Of a stretch of DNA of 64,000 bases, positions 36,082 through 44,441 are shown piece by piece (the first letter of the stretch is position 1; each line of letters opens with the position of its first letter). Under the pieces are notes generated by a model. That model did no database searches and was not told where the DNA came from. It saw only the letters and a program-made list of their open reading frames with translations. Made by a program: the position numbers and the translations under genes. This DNA comes from Ferruginibacter sp. HRS2-29 (GTDB taxonomy: Bacteria; Bacteroidota; Bacteroidia; Chitinophagales; Chitinophagaceae): the NCBI RefSeq assembly GCF_024343615.1, contig NZ_RJUB01000004.1, positions 1 to 64,000 of the forward strand, in the 5' to 3' direction.

Positions 36082-36939
36082 TTATTTTGCCGACCATGTA
36101 AATTTTAAAATATTTCCCTGCGTAAGATCATCGCCCTCATTGGAGATGTACAGGTTACCGCTTTTGTCGAATGCGATGCCTTCAGGCTGGTTGAAGCGGT
36201 TGCCATTGAGTTCCACACTTTCTATCACCTTCCAGTTGCTATCTGTAACCACCATGAGTTTATTAACTGCTGAAATGATGTACCAGTAGCCATTCACCGG
36301 ATTTTTCGCTAACGCGGATGGGCGAAAACCGCGTTTAACCTTACCCGTTAGTGCCTTGATCTGGTCCACATCAATGCTGAAATTCCCCGCCGGCGCCAAC
36401 GAGTCCCCCATGTGGTAGATGTAGCCTGTTACCGCCTGTTTCTTATCATCGCCTGCGCAATTCTTGCAGATGATATAAATATTATCGGTGCTGTCATCGC
36501 CATACATACCTTCGTATTCACCTTCGGGTAATATCTTTTTCCATTCCCGGGTGCTGTCTATATCTTCCACAAAACGGTCGGCAAAAGGAAAAATATACAA
36601 TGAGCCATTGCTTTTTAATACCACTACTTTGTCATTCACAATAGTTACGTCCTCGTAATCACCTTTCTTCCCAAACTTGCTGTGATACTGCTTCTTGACA
36701 CCCCAGGCCAAACGAAAGAATTTCCCTTCCTCATCCTGTATGGCATACACCGTATCCGGGTTATTTTTATAAAAAGCGATACCCGATATCTCAAACAGGC
36801 TTTCAGGCATCAGGAATTTTGAGGGTAATGACAGGTTATAATTTTTCGGTGATTGCTCCTTTTGTCCGGAAGCTTTGCAGGCAGCAAGTACCAATACCAT
36901 CGCCAGCAAGCCTATCATTAAGTGTATTATTTTTTTCAT
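36082..36939 (-). CDS. SdiA-regulated-type beta-propeller lipoprotein
   Basis: 285 residues with lipoprotein signal MKKIIHLMIGLLAMVLVLAAC (Cys ~21). The mature part has propeller-like strands typical of the SdiA-regulated/phytase-like group: FEISGIAFYKNNPDTVYAIQ, KGDYEDVTIVNDKVVVLKSN, EGEYEGMYGDDSTDNIYI, FNQPEGIAFDKSGNLYISNE. The paired acidic and Glu-Gly motifs resemble Ca-binding phytase-like propellers, which would fit a phosphate-linked operon, but substrate binding is not shown. Six bp separate it from each neighbour. Confidence 0.75.
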   Translation of the reverse strand: MKKIIHLMIGLLAMVLVLAACKASGQKEQSPKNYNLSLPSKFLMPESLFEISGIAFYKNNPDTVYAIQDEEGKFFRLAWGVKKQYHSKFGKKGDYEDVTIVNDKVVVLKSNGSLYIFPFADRFVEDIDSTREWKKILPEGEYEGMYGDDSTDNIYIICKNCAGDDKKQAVTGYIYHMGDSLAPAGNFSIDVDQIKALTGKVKRGFRPSALAKNPVNGYWYIISAVNKLMVVTDSNWKVIESVELNGNRFNQPEGIAFDKSGNLYISNEGDDLTQGNILKFTWSAK

Positions 36940-36945
36940 ATCATT

Positions 36946-38964
36946 TTATTCATTGATCAATGTGCGCAAATATTCCCGGATGGCCTCCTGCGATCTTACC
37001 GCCGCATCCTCATTCATTACAGGTTTATTGTCCAGTTCCTTATTGATGTAAACAGCCTGCACATTATCTCTCCATTGCAAGTCCAGGATATGTCTGAGCT
37101 GCTCACGGATATTTTCATCATATACCGGAAAACAAACTTCTATGCGCCGGTAGATATTCCTGTTCATCCAGTCTGCAGAGCCCATGAAAACCTCCGGCCG
37201 GCCATTATTTCCAAAGACAAACACCCTGCCATGTTCGAGATAGCGGTCTACAATGCGTTTTATTACAATGTTTTCACTCTGCCCTTTTATACCCGGCACC
37301 AGCCGGCAAATGCTGCGTACCACCAGGTTTATTTTCACCCCGGCATTGGATGCTTCATACAACTTCGAGATCATCACTTCTTCTTCGAGGTTGTTCATTT
37401 TTATCATGATTTCAGCAGGAAGGCCTTGCTCCGCAAAATTTATTTCGCGGTCTATCAGCTCCAAAAATCTTGACTGAAGATTAAACTGTGCTACCAGCAG
37501 GTGCCTGAAATCGATCGCGTCTTCTTTGTCGACTTTTTTTCTTTTAGCCAAAAAGCTGAACAGTTTCTGCATTTCAGCCAGCATCGGCTGATGCGCCGTC
37601 AGCAGGATATGATCGGTATAAAACCGTGCGGTAGTTTCATTCAGGTTCCCGGTTGCCAGCAAGCCGATGTAAGGCTCTTTTTTATCCTTACGGATCACCA
37701 ATGCTATTTTAGCATGTACTTTCAAAGCATTGCTGCTGTAACTTATTTTTACCCCGGCCGCTTTCATTTCTTTTGCCCAGTGAATATTATTCGCTTCATC
37801 AAACCTTGCTTTCAATTCTACCAGTACCGAAACTTTTTTTCCATTTTTCACCGCACTGATCAAAGCGAACGCGATCCTCGAATCTTTGGCGATGCGGTAC
37901 ATGGTGGTATAGATTTCTTCCACCGAAGGATCGATGGCAGCTTCGTTGAAAAAACGAAGGATCGTGTCATAAGACTGGTATGGGGCATGCACTGCCCGGT
38001 CTTTTTTCAAAATGGAATCGAACAGGTTCTCCCCGGGCAATTTATTATCCTGTAATGCCGGCCACGGCGGATAAGAAAGTTCCGCGTTTCTTACCGGTAT
38101 GGATGAAAGGTCTTTCAGGTTGTGATGCAGTCCGCCTTCCACGATCGATGCTTTGTGCAGATTGAAAAGATGGATGATGGTCTGCTGCAATCTCAGCGGC
38201 AATCCCGGTGAATATAAAAATCGCGAGGCAAAACCGAAATCGCGTTTCGCCAGTTGTTTTTCAATTTTATCTGCCAGGTCTTCGGCATATTCGTCCTGTA
38301 ATTCCAGTTCCGCGTCGCGGGTGATCTTTATGGGATAAGCGCCATTGATCTCCGCTGCAGGAAAAAGCTGTTGGAGGTGCAGGATGATGATGTCTTCCAG
38401 GAAAATGATATAATCGCCTTCGGGCTGTGTCGCTTTATAAAAACGCGGCACCTCATTTACAGGAACGTTTACCAGGTACAATTGCTCTGCCTGTTTTTTA
38501 TTCCGCACCGTTACCGCTATGTACAACTGGTTGTTGGCAGGAAAGAATGCAGTACCCTCTTCCAGCAACACAGGGCTCATGAACCCGGCTATGGCCGTGA
38601 AAAAATAATTGCTGACATCCGGCAATAATTTTTCCGGTACAGGATCTTTGTACAGCAGGAATATATTGTGTTGCCGCAAAGACGGGATGATGGAATCAAT
38701 CAAAATCCCGCCGAAATGTTTTTGCTGAATGTCAATGATATCCACGGCTTCATCATAAACGGAGGAATTATCTTTCTGTATCTTATTCAGCGCCAGCAAA
38801 GCGGGTATGCGTACCCGGTAGAACTCATCAAGATTGGAAGAAAATATAGAAAGAAAATTGATACGTTCGAGCAGGGGTACATTTTCCCTGGCTGCCTCTC
38901 CCAATACCCGTCCGTTGAAAGAAAGCCAGCTGATATCCCTGTTAAAAAAAAGCAGATCCTCCAT
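36946..38964 (-). CDS. ppk1: polyphosphate kinase 1
   Basis: 672 residues, full length for PPK1. It starts with FFNRDISWLSFNGRVLGEA and FLSIFSSNLDEFYRVR, the conserved N-terminal blocks. H417 in NALKVHAKIAL is the autophosphorylated His and H578 in LEHGRVFVFG the second catalytic His. ATP and metal residues such as ELKARFDEANN and GLLATGNLNETTARFYTD are present. It makes polyphosphate from ATP, reversibly, in the cytoplasm. It is the second gene of a tight operon with an HD/membrane protein upstream and a phosphoesterase-barrel downstream. Confidence 0.95.
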   Translation of the reverse strand: MEDLLFFNRDISWLSFNGRVLGEAARENVPLLERINFLSIFSSNLDEFYRVRIPALLALNKIQKDNSSVYDEAVDIIDIQQKHFGGILIDSIIPSLRQHNIFLLYKDPVPEKLLPDVSNYFFTAIAGFMSPVLLEEGTAFFPANNQLYIAVTVRNKKQAEQLYLVNVPVNEVPRFYKATQPEGDYIIFLEDIIILHLQQLFPAAEINGAYPIKITRDAELELQDEYAEDLADKIEKQLAKRDFGFASRFLYSPGLPLRLQQTIIHLFNLHKASIVEGGLHHNLKDLSSIPVRNAELSYPPWPALQDNKLPGENLFDSILKKDRAVHAPYQSYDTILRFFNEAAIDPSVEEIYTTMYRIAKDSRIAFALISAVKNGKKVSVLVELKARFDEANNIHWAKEMKAAGVKISYSSNALKVHAKIALVIRKDKKEPYIGLLATGNLNETTARFYTDHILLTAHQPMLAEMQKLFSFLAKRKKVDKEDAIDFRHLLVAQFNLQSRFLELIDREINFAEQGLPAEIMIKMNNLEEEVMISKLYEASNAGVKINLVVRSICRLVPGIKGQSENIVIKRIVDRYLEHGRVFVFGNNGRPEVFMGSADWMNRNIYRRIEVCFPVYDENIREQLRHILDLQWRDNVQAVYINKELDNKPVMNEDAAVRSQEAIREYLRTLINE

Positions 38965-38976
38965 GGAGATTATAGA

Positions 38977-40188
38977 TTAGTGGCCGAATATCATCGTACT
39001 GACTACGAACGCCAGCACCGCCACGATGATTCCAAACATGAAAACATTATAGCCGATCCTCAGCAGCCGGTATTTTTTCCCCAGCACAAGCCCCTGCGAA
39101 TACACATCTTTGGTAAGACTGCCATATAAAAACTCCCTGTCTTTCATCATCGCGTTTACCCCCTCGGCATATTCTTCATAACTCATCCGGTAGAAATTAC
39201 CGAAGAACAACAGGTTTACTTTTTTTTGCGCCACATCGTCGTGGGTGAAACGCCCGTCGGGAATGGCCGGCCTGGTGGCCAGAATGGAAAAAACCATGGT
39301 CACTACACAGACTGTGAGCATGATCATGGTGGGGATCACCAGGTGTGGATTGTCTTCCAGCTTACGCAAAAGCACACTCAGCAACACCGAGAGGATGATG
39401 GAAGTGGTGGTGATCATGATATGGGCCTTATTATCGGCCATATCGCTCAAACGCTGATGATTGCTGGAACTGATGCGAAACATGGTTTCAATTCCACGGT
39501 TGGGGCGATCCTTTTTGGTAGTTTTTGAAAACACTTCCGGATCGGGTGTCTTCTTTTCCTCTTTTAATATTTCTTTTGGTGAGATCAGTTCATCATCATC
39601 TTTGGCTTTCAGTTTTTCAATGTTGAAGGCTTTTTTTGCATCCAGCAATTCCTGTGCGTAATCGGTCTGGTAGTGATGCGCCTGCAACAGTTGAACAGTT
39701 TTATGCCTCCATTGAGATTTTGGTATCTTATTGCCTGTACGCCATTCGGCTTCCTTACGCATCAGTTTGTTGCGCTCGGCAAAATCATCGGTTCCAAAAT
39801 GATACAGGTCCGCATCGGCAATGATCTTTTCCAGTAAAGTCTGCGGGCTTTGCGGCAGTACCGTTGCCATGATACAATTGCGTACGGCGAGGATGACATC
39901 TTCTTCGGCCCCATTTTCCCTCAGGAAAGTTTCGGCCATTGCCGCTCCCCTTTCCTCATGCCCGGTAGCGCCTCCGTTGAAATAACCGATGTCGTGGTAC
40001 CAGGCTGCTACCATTACAATGAATGATTCCTTGTCATTCAACTGGTAATGATTGAGCAATTTTACCGCATGCGCCACTACTTCCTGTGTGTGCTGAAGAT
40101 TGTGATAAGTAAGTCCGGGTTCCTCCCTTTCCTTGTAAAAACGGATCACTTCATGTTTCAAATGCTCCAGTACCTGTGAATAGTTCAT
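38977..40188 (-). CDS. HD phosphohydrolase fused to a Pycsar-effector-like membrane domain
   Basis: 403 residues. Residues ~10-190 are an HD domain: H33 in LQHTQEVV, H65-D66 in AAWYHDIGYF, GHEERGA, and D in IIADADLYHFG. A charged linker (~190-240) leads to FRISSSNHQRLSDMADNKAHIM followed by two membrane helices (~255-305), an amphipathic loop and a third helix (~378-400). This layout matches DUF5706, the transmembrane effector domain of Pycsar systems. No cyclase gene is nearby; instead ppk1 begins 12 bp later. A house-keeping role in (p)ppGpp, cyclic nucleotide or polyphosphate signalling is at least as likely as phage defence. Confidence 0.75.
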   Translation of the reverse strand: MNYSQVLEHLKHEVIRFYKEREEPGLTYHNLQHTQEVVAHAVKLLNHYQLNDKESFIVMVAAWYHDIGYFNGGATGHEERGAAMAETFLRENGAEEDVILAVRNCIMATVLPQSPQTLLEKIIADADLYHFGTDDFAERNKLMRKEAEWRTGNKIPKSQWRHKTVQLLQAHHYQTDYAQELLDAKKAFNIEKLKAKDDDELISPKEILKEEKKTPDPEVFSKTTKKDRPNRGIETMFRISSSNHQRLSDMADNKAHIMITTTSIILSVLLSVLLRKLEDNPHLVIPTMIMLTVCVVTMVFSILATRPAIPDGRFTHDDVAQKKVNLLFFGNFYRMSYEEYAEGVNAMMKDREFLYGSLTKDVYSQGLVLGKKYRLLRIGYNVFMFGIIVAVLAFVVSTMIFGH

Positions 40189-40389
40189 AAAAGTAATTTT
40201 GTAGCGGGATAAGATGTGCTGATTTTTCCGCTAATTTACTTGTATTTGAAACAAAATCCTTTCCAGTTTTGGAAAAGATACCACGCAACGCTGATTATTA
40301 TGATGATTATGATAAATTAAGATGAAATCTTTAGATTATCATATGGGATGACCCGAAAGAAATATTTACGATCACCTTAGAGAAAAAAC

Positions 40390-40475
40390 GGAACGCAGAT
40401 TAGTATGATGATTATGGCAAATCCGGTTATTGGACCAACATCTTAATATATCATCATCATAACCATCTGCGTTCC
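40390..40475. repeat. imperfect inverted repeat
   Basis: Left arm GGAACGCAGATTAGTATGAT... and right arm ...ATCATAACCATCTGCGTTCC pair over about 28 bp with a ~30-nt loop, in the 311-bp gap between the operon promoter region and yceI. A related sequence (ATTATTATGATGATTATGAT) occurs at ~40294-40313. It may act as terminator-like structure or be a mobile small palindrome. Confidence 0.5.
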
Positions 40476-40499
40476 CTATCAGATCACGCGAAGCGGGAT

Positions 40500-41033
40500 T
40501 TACGCTTCTTTCACAAGCTGGATATTCGCAATCACCTTGATGTCTTCTCCCAAAGCCAGGCCGCCGGCGTCGGTAAGTGCATTGTAGGTCAACCCGAATT
40601 CTTTGCGGTTTACTTTTCCGGTTACTTCAAAACCGTATTTGATATTGCCGTAATTATCTTTTTCGGATCCGCCGAACTCGACATCCAGTTCTACAGGTTT
40701 AGTCACGCCCTTCATAGTAAGGTTACCGGCCAGTTTATACTCATCGCCACCGGCTTTTGCAAAAGAAGTGGACTCAAAACTGATTTGAGGAAACGCGGCA
40801 GCATCAAAGAAATCGGTGCCTTTCAGGTGTTCGTCGCGCTGTTCCTGGTTGGTATAAATGCTGTTCACATCTATGTTGAAGCTTATTTTACCATCTTCAA
40901 ATGAATCGGTAGCGGAAACTACTTCACCACTGAAGGTTTTGAAAGAACCTGTAACGGTAGATATTACCAGGTGTTTCACTTTAAATTGTAATTCGGAATG
41001 TGCGGGGTCTATTACCCATTTTGTTGTTGACAT
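40500..41033 (-). CDS. YceI-family protein
   Basis: 177 residues, a complete YceI/lipocalin-like beta-barrel: WVIDPAHSELQFKVKHLVIS at the start, VTGSFKTFSGEV, then RDEHLKGTDFFDAAAFPQIS and NLTMKGVTKPVELDVEFGG. There is no signal peptide, so it is probably cytoplasmic. The family binds isoprenoid-type lipids. It starts 18 bp after the pirin gene and is probably co-transcribed with it, a pairing suggesting redox or stress response. Confidence 0.9.
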   Translation of the reverse strand: MSTTKWVIDPAHSELQFKVKHLVISTVTGSFKTFSGEVVSATDSFEDGKISFNIDVNSIYTNQEQRDEHLKGTDFFDAAAFPQISFESTSFAKAGGDEYKLAGNLTMKGVTKPVELDVEFGGSEKDNYGNIKYGFEVTGKVNRKEFGLTYNALTDAGGLALGEDIKVIANIQLVKEA

Positions 41034-41051
41034 TGTATTAGTTTTTAATGT

Positions 41052-41942
41052 TTATTTTAAAATTGATGTTTTATTATAATCGATCGTTCCATATTTTCCC
41101 AGGTGAAAATCGCGGTAGGCTTCGCCGATCTCCTGGCGGGTGTTCATCACAAACGGCCCTTCTGCCACGATAGGCTCTGCATAATATTCTCCGCCGAAAA
41201 TGATCACGTCCGCAACGGTAATACCGGGGTTGGAAAGGATGATATCTTCGCCATCGGCGCCAAAGGAAATGAATTCGCTTTTCGCGAAGGATTCGTCATT
41301 GATCTTTACCGCTTCGTCGGGCACGAGTGCCGCGTATTCCATGCCTGGCTTTGCCCGGAGCACAAAAGTTGATTTTGCATTCAATTTGAGATGGTACAGG
41401 AATTGGGGAGAATAGGTCTTTACCGGGGAGAAATGATCGCCAAAACTTCCGATCACCACCCGCAGTTTTCCTGCCTCATCCGGCAGGTGCACTTCAGGAA
41501 TATCCGCCGCCTGAACTGCCAGGTAATCGGGCAATTCGGCTTTGTTTTCCGCAGGCAGATTGATCCAGAACTGCAGCCCGTGCAAAAGGCCGCCTTTTTC
41601 CTGGAATGCAGGACTGTTATGCTCATCATGGATCACTCCATTACCCGCTTTCATCCATTGTGCGCCACCGGCTTCCACGATACCGTGATGGCCATAACTA
41701 TCGAAATGTTCCAGCGCGCCGCTAAACAAATAACTGAAAGTGGCAATTCCGCGATGCGGATGTGCAAACTCTCCGTTAGGCGCTTTAGGTATTGCAGGCT
41801 TGATATTGGCAGGATATAAATGATCGAGAAACACGAATGGGCCCACTGCATCTACATACCGGTTGGGAAGCAACCTGTTTACCAACAGTTCCCCCACCTT
41901 TGAATTTGCGCCGCCATAACTTGTGCTGATGATCTTTTCCAT
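41052..41942 (-). CDS. pirin-family protein
   Basis: 296 residues from the ATG at 41942, preceded by AAGGA at a good distance; a TTG start 27 bp earlier is unlikely. The cupin metal site is complete: H61 and H63 in AHPHRGIATFSY and H105, E107 in GVIHDEHNS, the pattern of iron-binding pirins, some of which are quercetin dioxygenases. Two cupin halves are visible. Upstream, a 200-bp gap with inverted repeats separates it from the Crp/Fnr gene. Confidence 0.92.
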   Translation of the reverse strand: MEKIISTSYGGANSKVGELLVNRLLPNRYVDAVGPFVFLDHLYPANIKPAIPKAPNGEFAHPHRGIATFSYLFSGALEHFDSYGHHGIVEAGGAQWMKAGNGVIHDEHNSPAFQEKGGLLHGLQFWINLPAENKAELPDYLAVQAADIPEVHLPDEAGKLRVVIGSFGDHFSPVKTYSPQFLYHLKLNAKSTFVLRAKPGMEYAALVPDEAVKINDESFAKSEFISFGADGEDIILSNPGITVADVIIFGGEYYAEPIVAEGPFVMNTRQEIGEAYRDFHLGKYGTIDYNKTSILK

Positions 41943-42053
41943 CGTATGTTCCTTTTTTTGATAAGGCAAAATTGAAACATTCCCGTACGGATAAAAATGA
42001 CAAACGACAATAAATCGCGTTGATAAAAGTCAAGAGGCAGAAGGCCGAAGGCC

Positions 42054-42203
42054 GACGACAGACCACGGACGACAGACTACCGACAGGTCGTAATAGCAGG
42101 AGTTCAATCGTATCTGCAACATTGTAATCAGGAGACTTGACCGTGATCGGTCGTCCGTGGTCTGTCGTCTCTCGTTTCTCGTCAGTGGTCTGTCGTCCGT
42201 GGT
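42054..42203. repeat. inverted repeats of the GTCCGTGGTCTGTCGT type
   Basis: One arm at 42054-42084 (GACGACAGACCACGGACGAC...) is mirrored twice, at 42149-42169 and at 42184-42203 (GGTCGTCCGTGGTCTGTCGT and AGTGGTCTGTCGTCCGTGGT). The last copy runs into the 3' end of the Crp/Fnr gene and codes its last residues PRTTDH. Confidence 0.7.
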
Positions 42204-42772
42204 TTCTTCCTGATACGGCTCAATGTTTCGGCAGAGATACCCAGGTAGGAAGCGATCATATTTTGCGGAAAACGCTGAAACAAGGCGGGATTGGATTCCA
42301 GCAGGCTGAAATAACGCTCTTCTGCGGTCAGGCTGATGGCGGAATGTATACGCTTCTGGTTGGCGATCGAATTGCGCTGATCCATGGTGCGGATCATGTT
42401 ATTGATGGCGGGGATCTTATCTACCAATCCCTGAAATGCTTCACTGGTGGTAACGAGGATATCCGAATCTTCTACCGCGTCGATATTGTATCTGGAAGGG
42501 GTGAGCATGGTAAAACTTTCCCTGTCGCCTACCCACCAGTTTTCGGTGCACAGAAAAATGATATGTTCTCCCCCTTTTTCATCCACACTATATTGCCGCA
42601 TGGCGCCTTTTACAATAAAAGCCATATTCTTGCTTACATCACCTTCCTGGAGAAAATATTGTTTTTTGCGCAAATGTCTGGGCCTGAAAGATGCTGTTAC
42701 CAATGCGAATTCTTCTTCAGTAAGTGTGGAACCTGAATATTGTTCTATGTATTTGCGGAGCATTTCGTGCAT
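42182..42772 (-). CDS. Crp/Fnr-family transcriptional regulator
   Basis: 196 residues. Residues ~20-115 are a cyclic-nucleotide-binding-type beta-roll (KKQYFLQEGDVSKNMAFIVK, GGEHIIFLCTENWWVGDRES), but without a clear cAMP phosphate-binding cassette. Residues ~120-190 hold the dimer helix and winged helix (ERYFSLLESNPALFQRFPQN, IASYLGISAETLSRIRKK), the usual DNA-recognition helix. The C-terminus after RIRKK is encoded by an intergenic-type repeat, so the tail differs from family members. No Fe-S Cys cluster is present. Confidence 0.88.
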   Translation of the reverse strand: MHEMLRKYIEQYSGSTLTEEEFALVTASFRPRHLRKKQYFLQEGDVSKNMAFIVKGAMRQYSVDEKGGEHIIFLCTENWWVGDRESFTMLTPSRYNIDAVEDSDILVTTSEAFQGLVDKIPAINNMIRTMDQRNSIANQKRIHSAISLTAEERYFSLLESNPALFQRFPQNMIASYLGISAETLSRIRKKPRTTDH

Positions 42773-42792
42773 TTTGTAAAACTAGGAGATTC

Positions 42793-42887
42793 CACGCAAA
42801 GGTGCAAAGGAAAGCAAAGGCGCAAAGGTGATGATAAAAAAAATGTTTGCTTTGCGACTTTTGCCTTTACGCTTTGCGTCTTTGCGG
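42793..42887. repeat. GCAAAGG-type inverted repeat
   Basis: Left part has four GCAAAGG-like units (CACGCAAAGGTGCAAAGG...), right part the complement (...CTTTGCGTCTTTGCGGG), around an A-rich centre. It fills the gap between the divergent Crp/Fnr and LiaF-like genes. Confidence 0.6.
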
Positions 42888-42954
42888 GAAACCTCCGCTT
42901 ACCGACCTTTCCCCTCCGTTTACCGGCAATTTCCTTCGCAAAGCCTAAAGGCTC

Positions 42955-42985
42955 TTGCATGCTGTGTTTTCTCAGAGTAGATTTG
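42955..42985 (+). promoter_or_regulatory. Bacteroidota-type promoter for the LiaF-like gene
   Basis: TTG at 42955-42957, a 20-bp spacer and TAGATTTG at 42978-42985 fit TTG-N19-21-TAnnTTTG exactly. The ATG follows 17 bp later. Confidence 0.65.
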
Positions 42986-43002
42986 TTTAAAATTCAGCAA
43001 TC

Positions 43003-43806
43003 ATGATACAAGATGAACACATGCGGAACCGCTTTGAAAGAAGAGCGAGACGTTTTGAAAGAAGGAGTGCGAAAGGCCGCGTTTTTACAGGTTTGGTTTT
43101 ATCGGCCGTAGGTGCCATTTTATTGATACAGAAACTAAGCGCCCCATTTCCCCAATGGTTTTTTACCTGGCCGGTAGTGATGATCGTTTTAGGCCTGTTC
43201 ATTGGAATCCGCAAAAAATTTCGTGGGCCGGGATGGCTGATGTTCACGCTGATCGGCGGTTTGTTCCTTGTAGCCGACCTGCATCCTGAATGGAATATCA
43301 GGGTATATACCTGGCCGATACTGCTGATCTTCATCGGGCTCGCCTTCATTTTTCGCCCAAGGCATAAAAGCTTCAACGAAAAATTCAGTAACTGGGCCGG
43401 ATGTGATGATTTCGATGAAAAAAAAAATCCCGGTTCGTTCAACAGTAGTGACGATGCAACCCCGGGATCAGAAGCCCCTTTAGAGATTGTAAGCATTTTG
43501 GGCGGAACCAAAAAAGTCATCTTATCCAAGGATTTCAAAGGCGGTGAAGTCACCAGTTTTTTAGGGGGCACAGAACTCAACCTCAGCCAGGCCGATATAA
43601 ACGGAAGGGTCACGCTTGAACTGACGCAGGTGTTGGGCGGCACCAAACTGATCGTGCCTGCTCACTGGGATATACAACCCGAACTGGTGTCATTTCTCGG
43701 CGGGCTCGAAGATAAACGCCATACCACCGGTGTGGTAGACCCCACGAAAGTATTGGTATTAAAAGGCACTTCTGTTTTCGGCGGAATTGAGATCCGCAAC
43801 TACTGA
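43003..43806 (+). CDS. LiaF-like / DUF5668 membrane protein
   Basis: 267 residues. A basic N-terminus (RNRFERRARRFERRSAKGR) leads into four membrane helices between ~25 and 115 (VFTGLVLSAVGAILLIQ, WPVVMIVLGLFIGI, WPILLIFIGLAFIF). The C-terminal part (~155-267) has three repeats of SxLGGTK (SILGGTKKVILS, SFLGGTELNLSQ, VLGGTKLIVPAHW) as in the C-terminal beta-helix of LiaF/YvqF, known to restrain cell-envelope stress kinases. A LytS/LytR-type pair is encoded 0.6 kb downstream, which may be functionally linked. Confidence 0.85.
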   Translation: MIQDEHMRNRFERRARRFERRSAKGRVFTGLVLSAVGAILLIQKLSAPFPQWFFTWPVVMIVLGLFIGIRKKFRGPGWLMFTLIGGLFLVADLHPEWNIRVYTWPILLIFIGLAFIFRPRHKSFNEKFSNWAGCDDFDEKKNPGSFNSSDDATPGSEAPLEIVSILGGTKKVILSKDFKGGEVTSFLGGTELNLSQADINGRVTLELTQVLGGTKLIVPAHWDIQPELVSFLGGLEDKRHTTGVVDPTKVLVLKGTSVFGGIEIRNY

Positions 43807-43914
43807 ATCAATTACGAATGTCAAATTACGAATTACGAATGAAGATTCGTACAGTCAGTAACTTGAATTCGTGGTTGTCATTCGTCATCCGTAATTCGTA
43901 ATTTTTAATTGATC
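43807..43914. repeat. AATTACG-type inverted repeat
   Basis: Three AATTACG units at the left (AATTACGAATGTCAAATTAC...) are mirrored by CATTCGTCATCCGTAATTCG at the right with an ATTGAT flank. Same family as the large element at 61.6 kb. Confidence 0.65.
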
Positions 43915-43917
43915 TGT

Positions 43918-44277
43918 ATGAAATGGTATCTTGCAAAAATAGTTTTCCGCATCATTTGCGGTGATGGCGACCACAAAGCTCAGTTTGATGAACAGGTAAG
44001 GCTGGTGCTGGCGGAGAATGCCGATGAGGCTTTTGAAAAGGCACACCAGATCGGCGAAGATGAACAGGATAGTTTTATGAACCATATTGAGCAACTCGTG
44101 CAATGGAAGTTCATCAATGTATCGGAACTGTATCAGCTGCATGATATGATCCACGGGGCTGAAGTCTTTTCACGAATCGAAGAGCATGAGGATGGCGAGA
44201 ATTATACCAACATCGTGCACAATAAAGCAAGGCACACGAGAGAAAGAAATGCGTTGATGTTATTCGAACAAGTGTAA
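43918..44277 (+). CDS. DUF4288-domain protein
   Basis: 119 residues from the ATG at 43918. It begins MKWYLAKIVFRIICGDGDHK and contains FDEQVRLVLAENADEAFEKA and QWKFINVSELYQLHDMIHGA, the conserved blocks of DUF4288. It is soluble and of unknown function. Its start lies 3 bp after the AATTACG-type repeat, so no separate promoter is obvious. Confidence 0.75.
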   Translation: MKWYLAKIVFRIICGDGDHKAQFDEQVRLVLAENADEAFEKAHQIGEDEQDSFMNHIEQLVQWKFINVSELYQLHDMIHGAEVFSRIEEHEDGENYTNIVHNKARHTRERNALMLFEQV

Positions 44278-44296
44278 AGCACAATGAATCATCTGA

Positions 44297-44387
44297 ATGG
44301 ATAATGTAATAATGGATAATGTTTTCTGTTCCAACTTTATGTTGTTTCAGGAAGTTGATATCGTTCAAGCCTAAAAAATTATCCATT
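44297..44387. repeat. ATGGATAAT-type inverted repeat
   Basis: Two ATGGATAAT copies (44297-44305, 44312-44320) face an ATTATCCAT copy at 44379-44387 across a ~58-nt loop, between the DUF4288 and histidine-kinase genes. Confidence 0.6.
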
Positions 44388-44441
44388 ATTCAATTTTCCA
44401 TTATTAATACCTATTTCAAAATTGTCTTCAATTAACTCCAT

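Noticed and set aside
42987-43646. 219-codon minus-strand frame opposite the LiaF-like gene
   Set aside because: Rich in Pro/Ser/Lys from antisense translation; the plus-strand gene has a promoter and family motifs.
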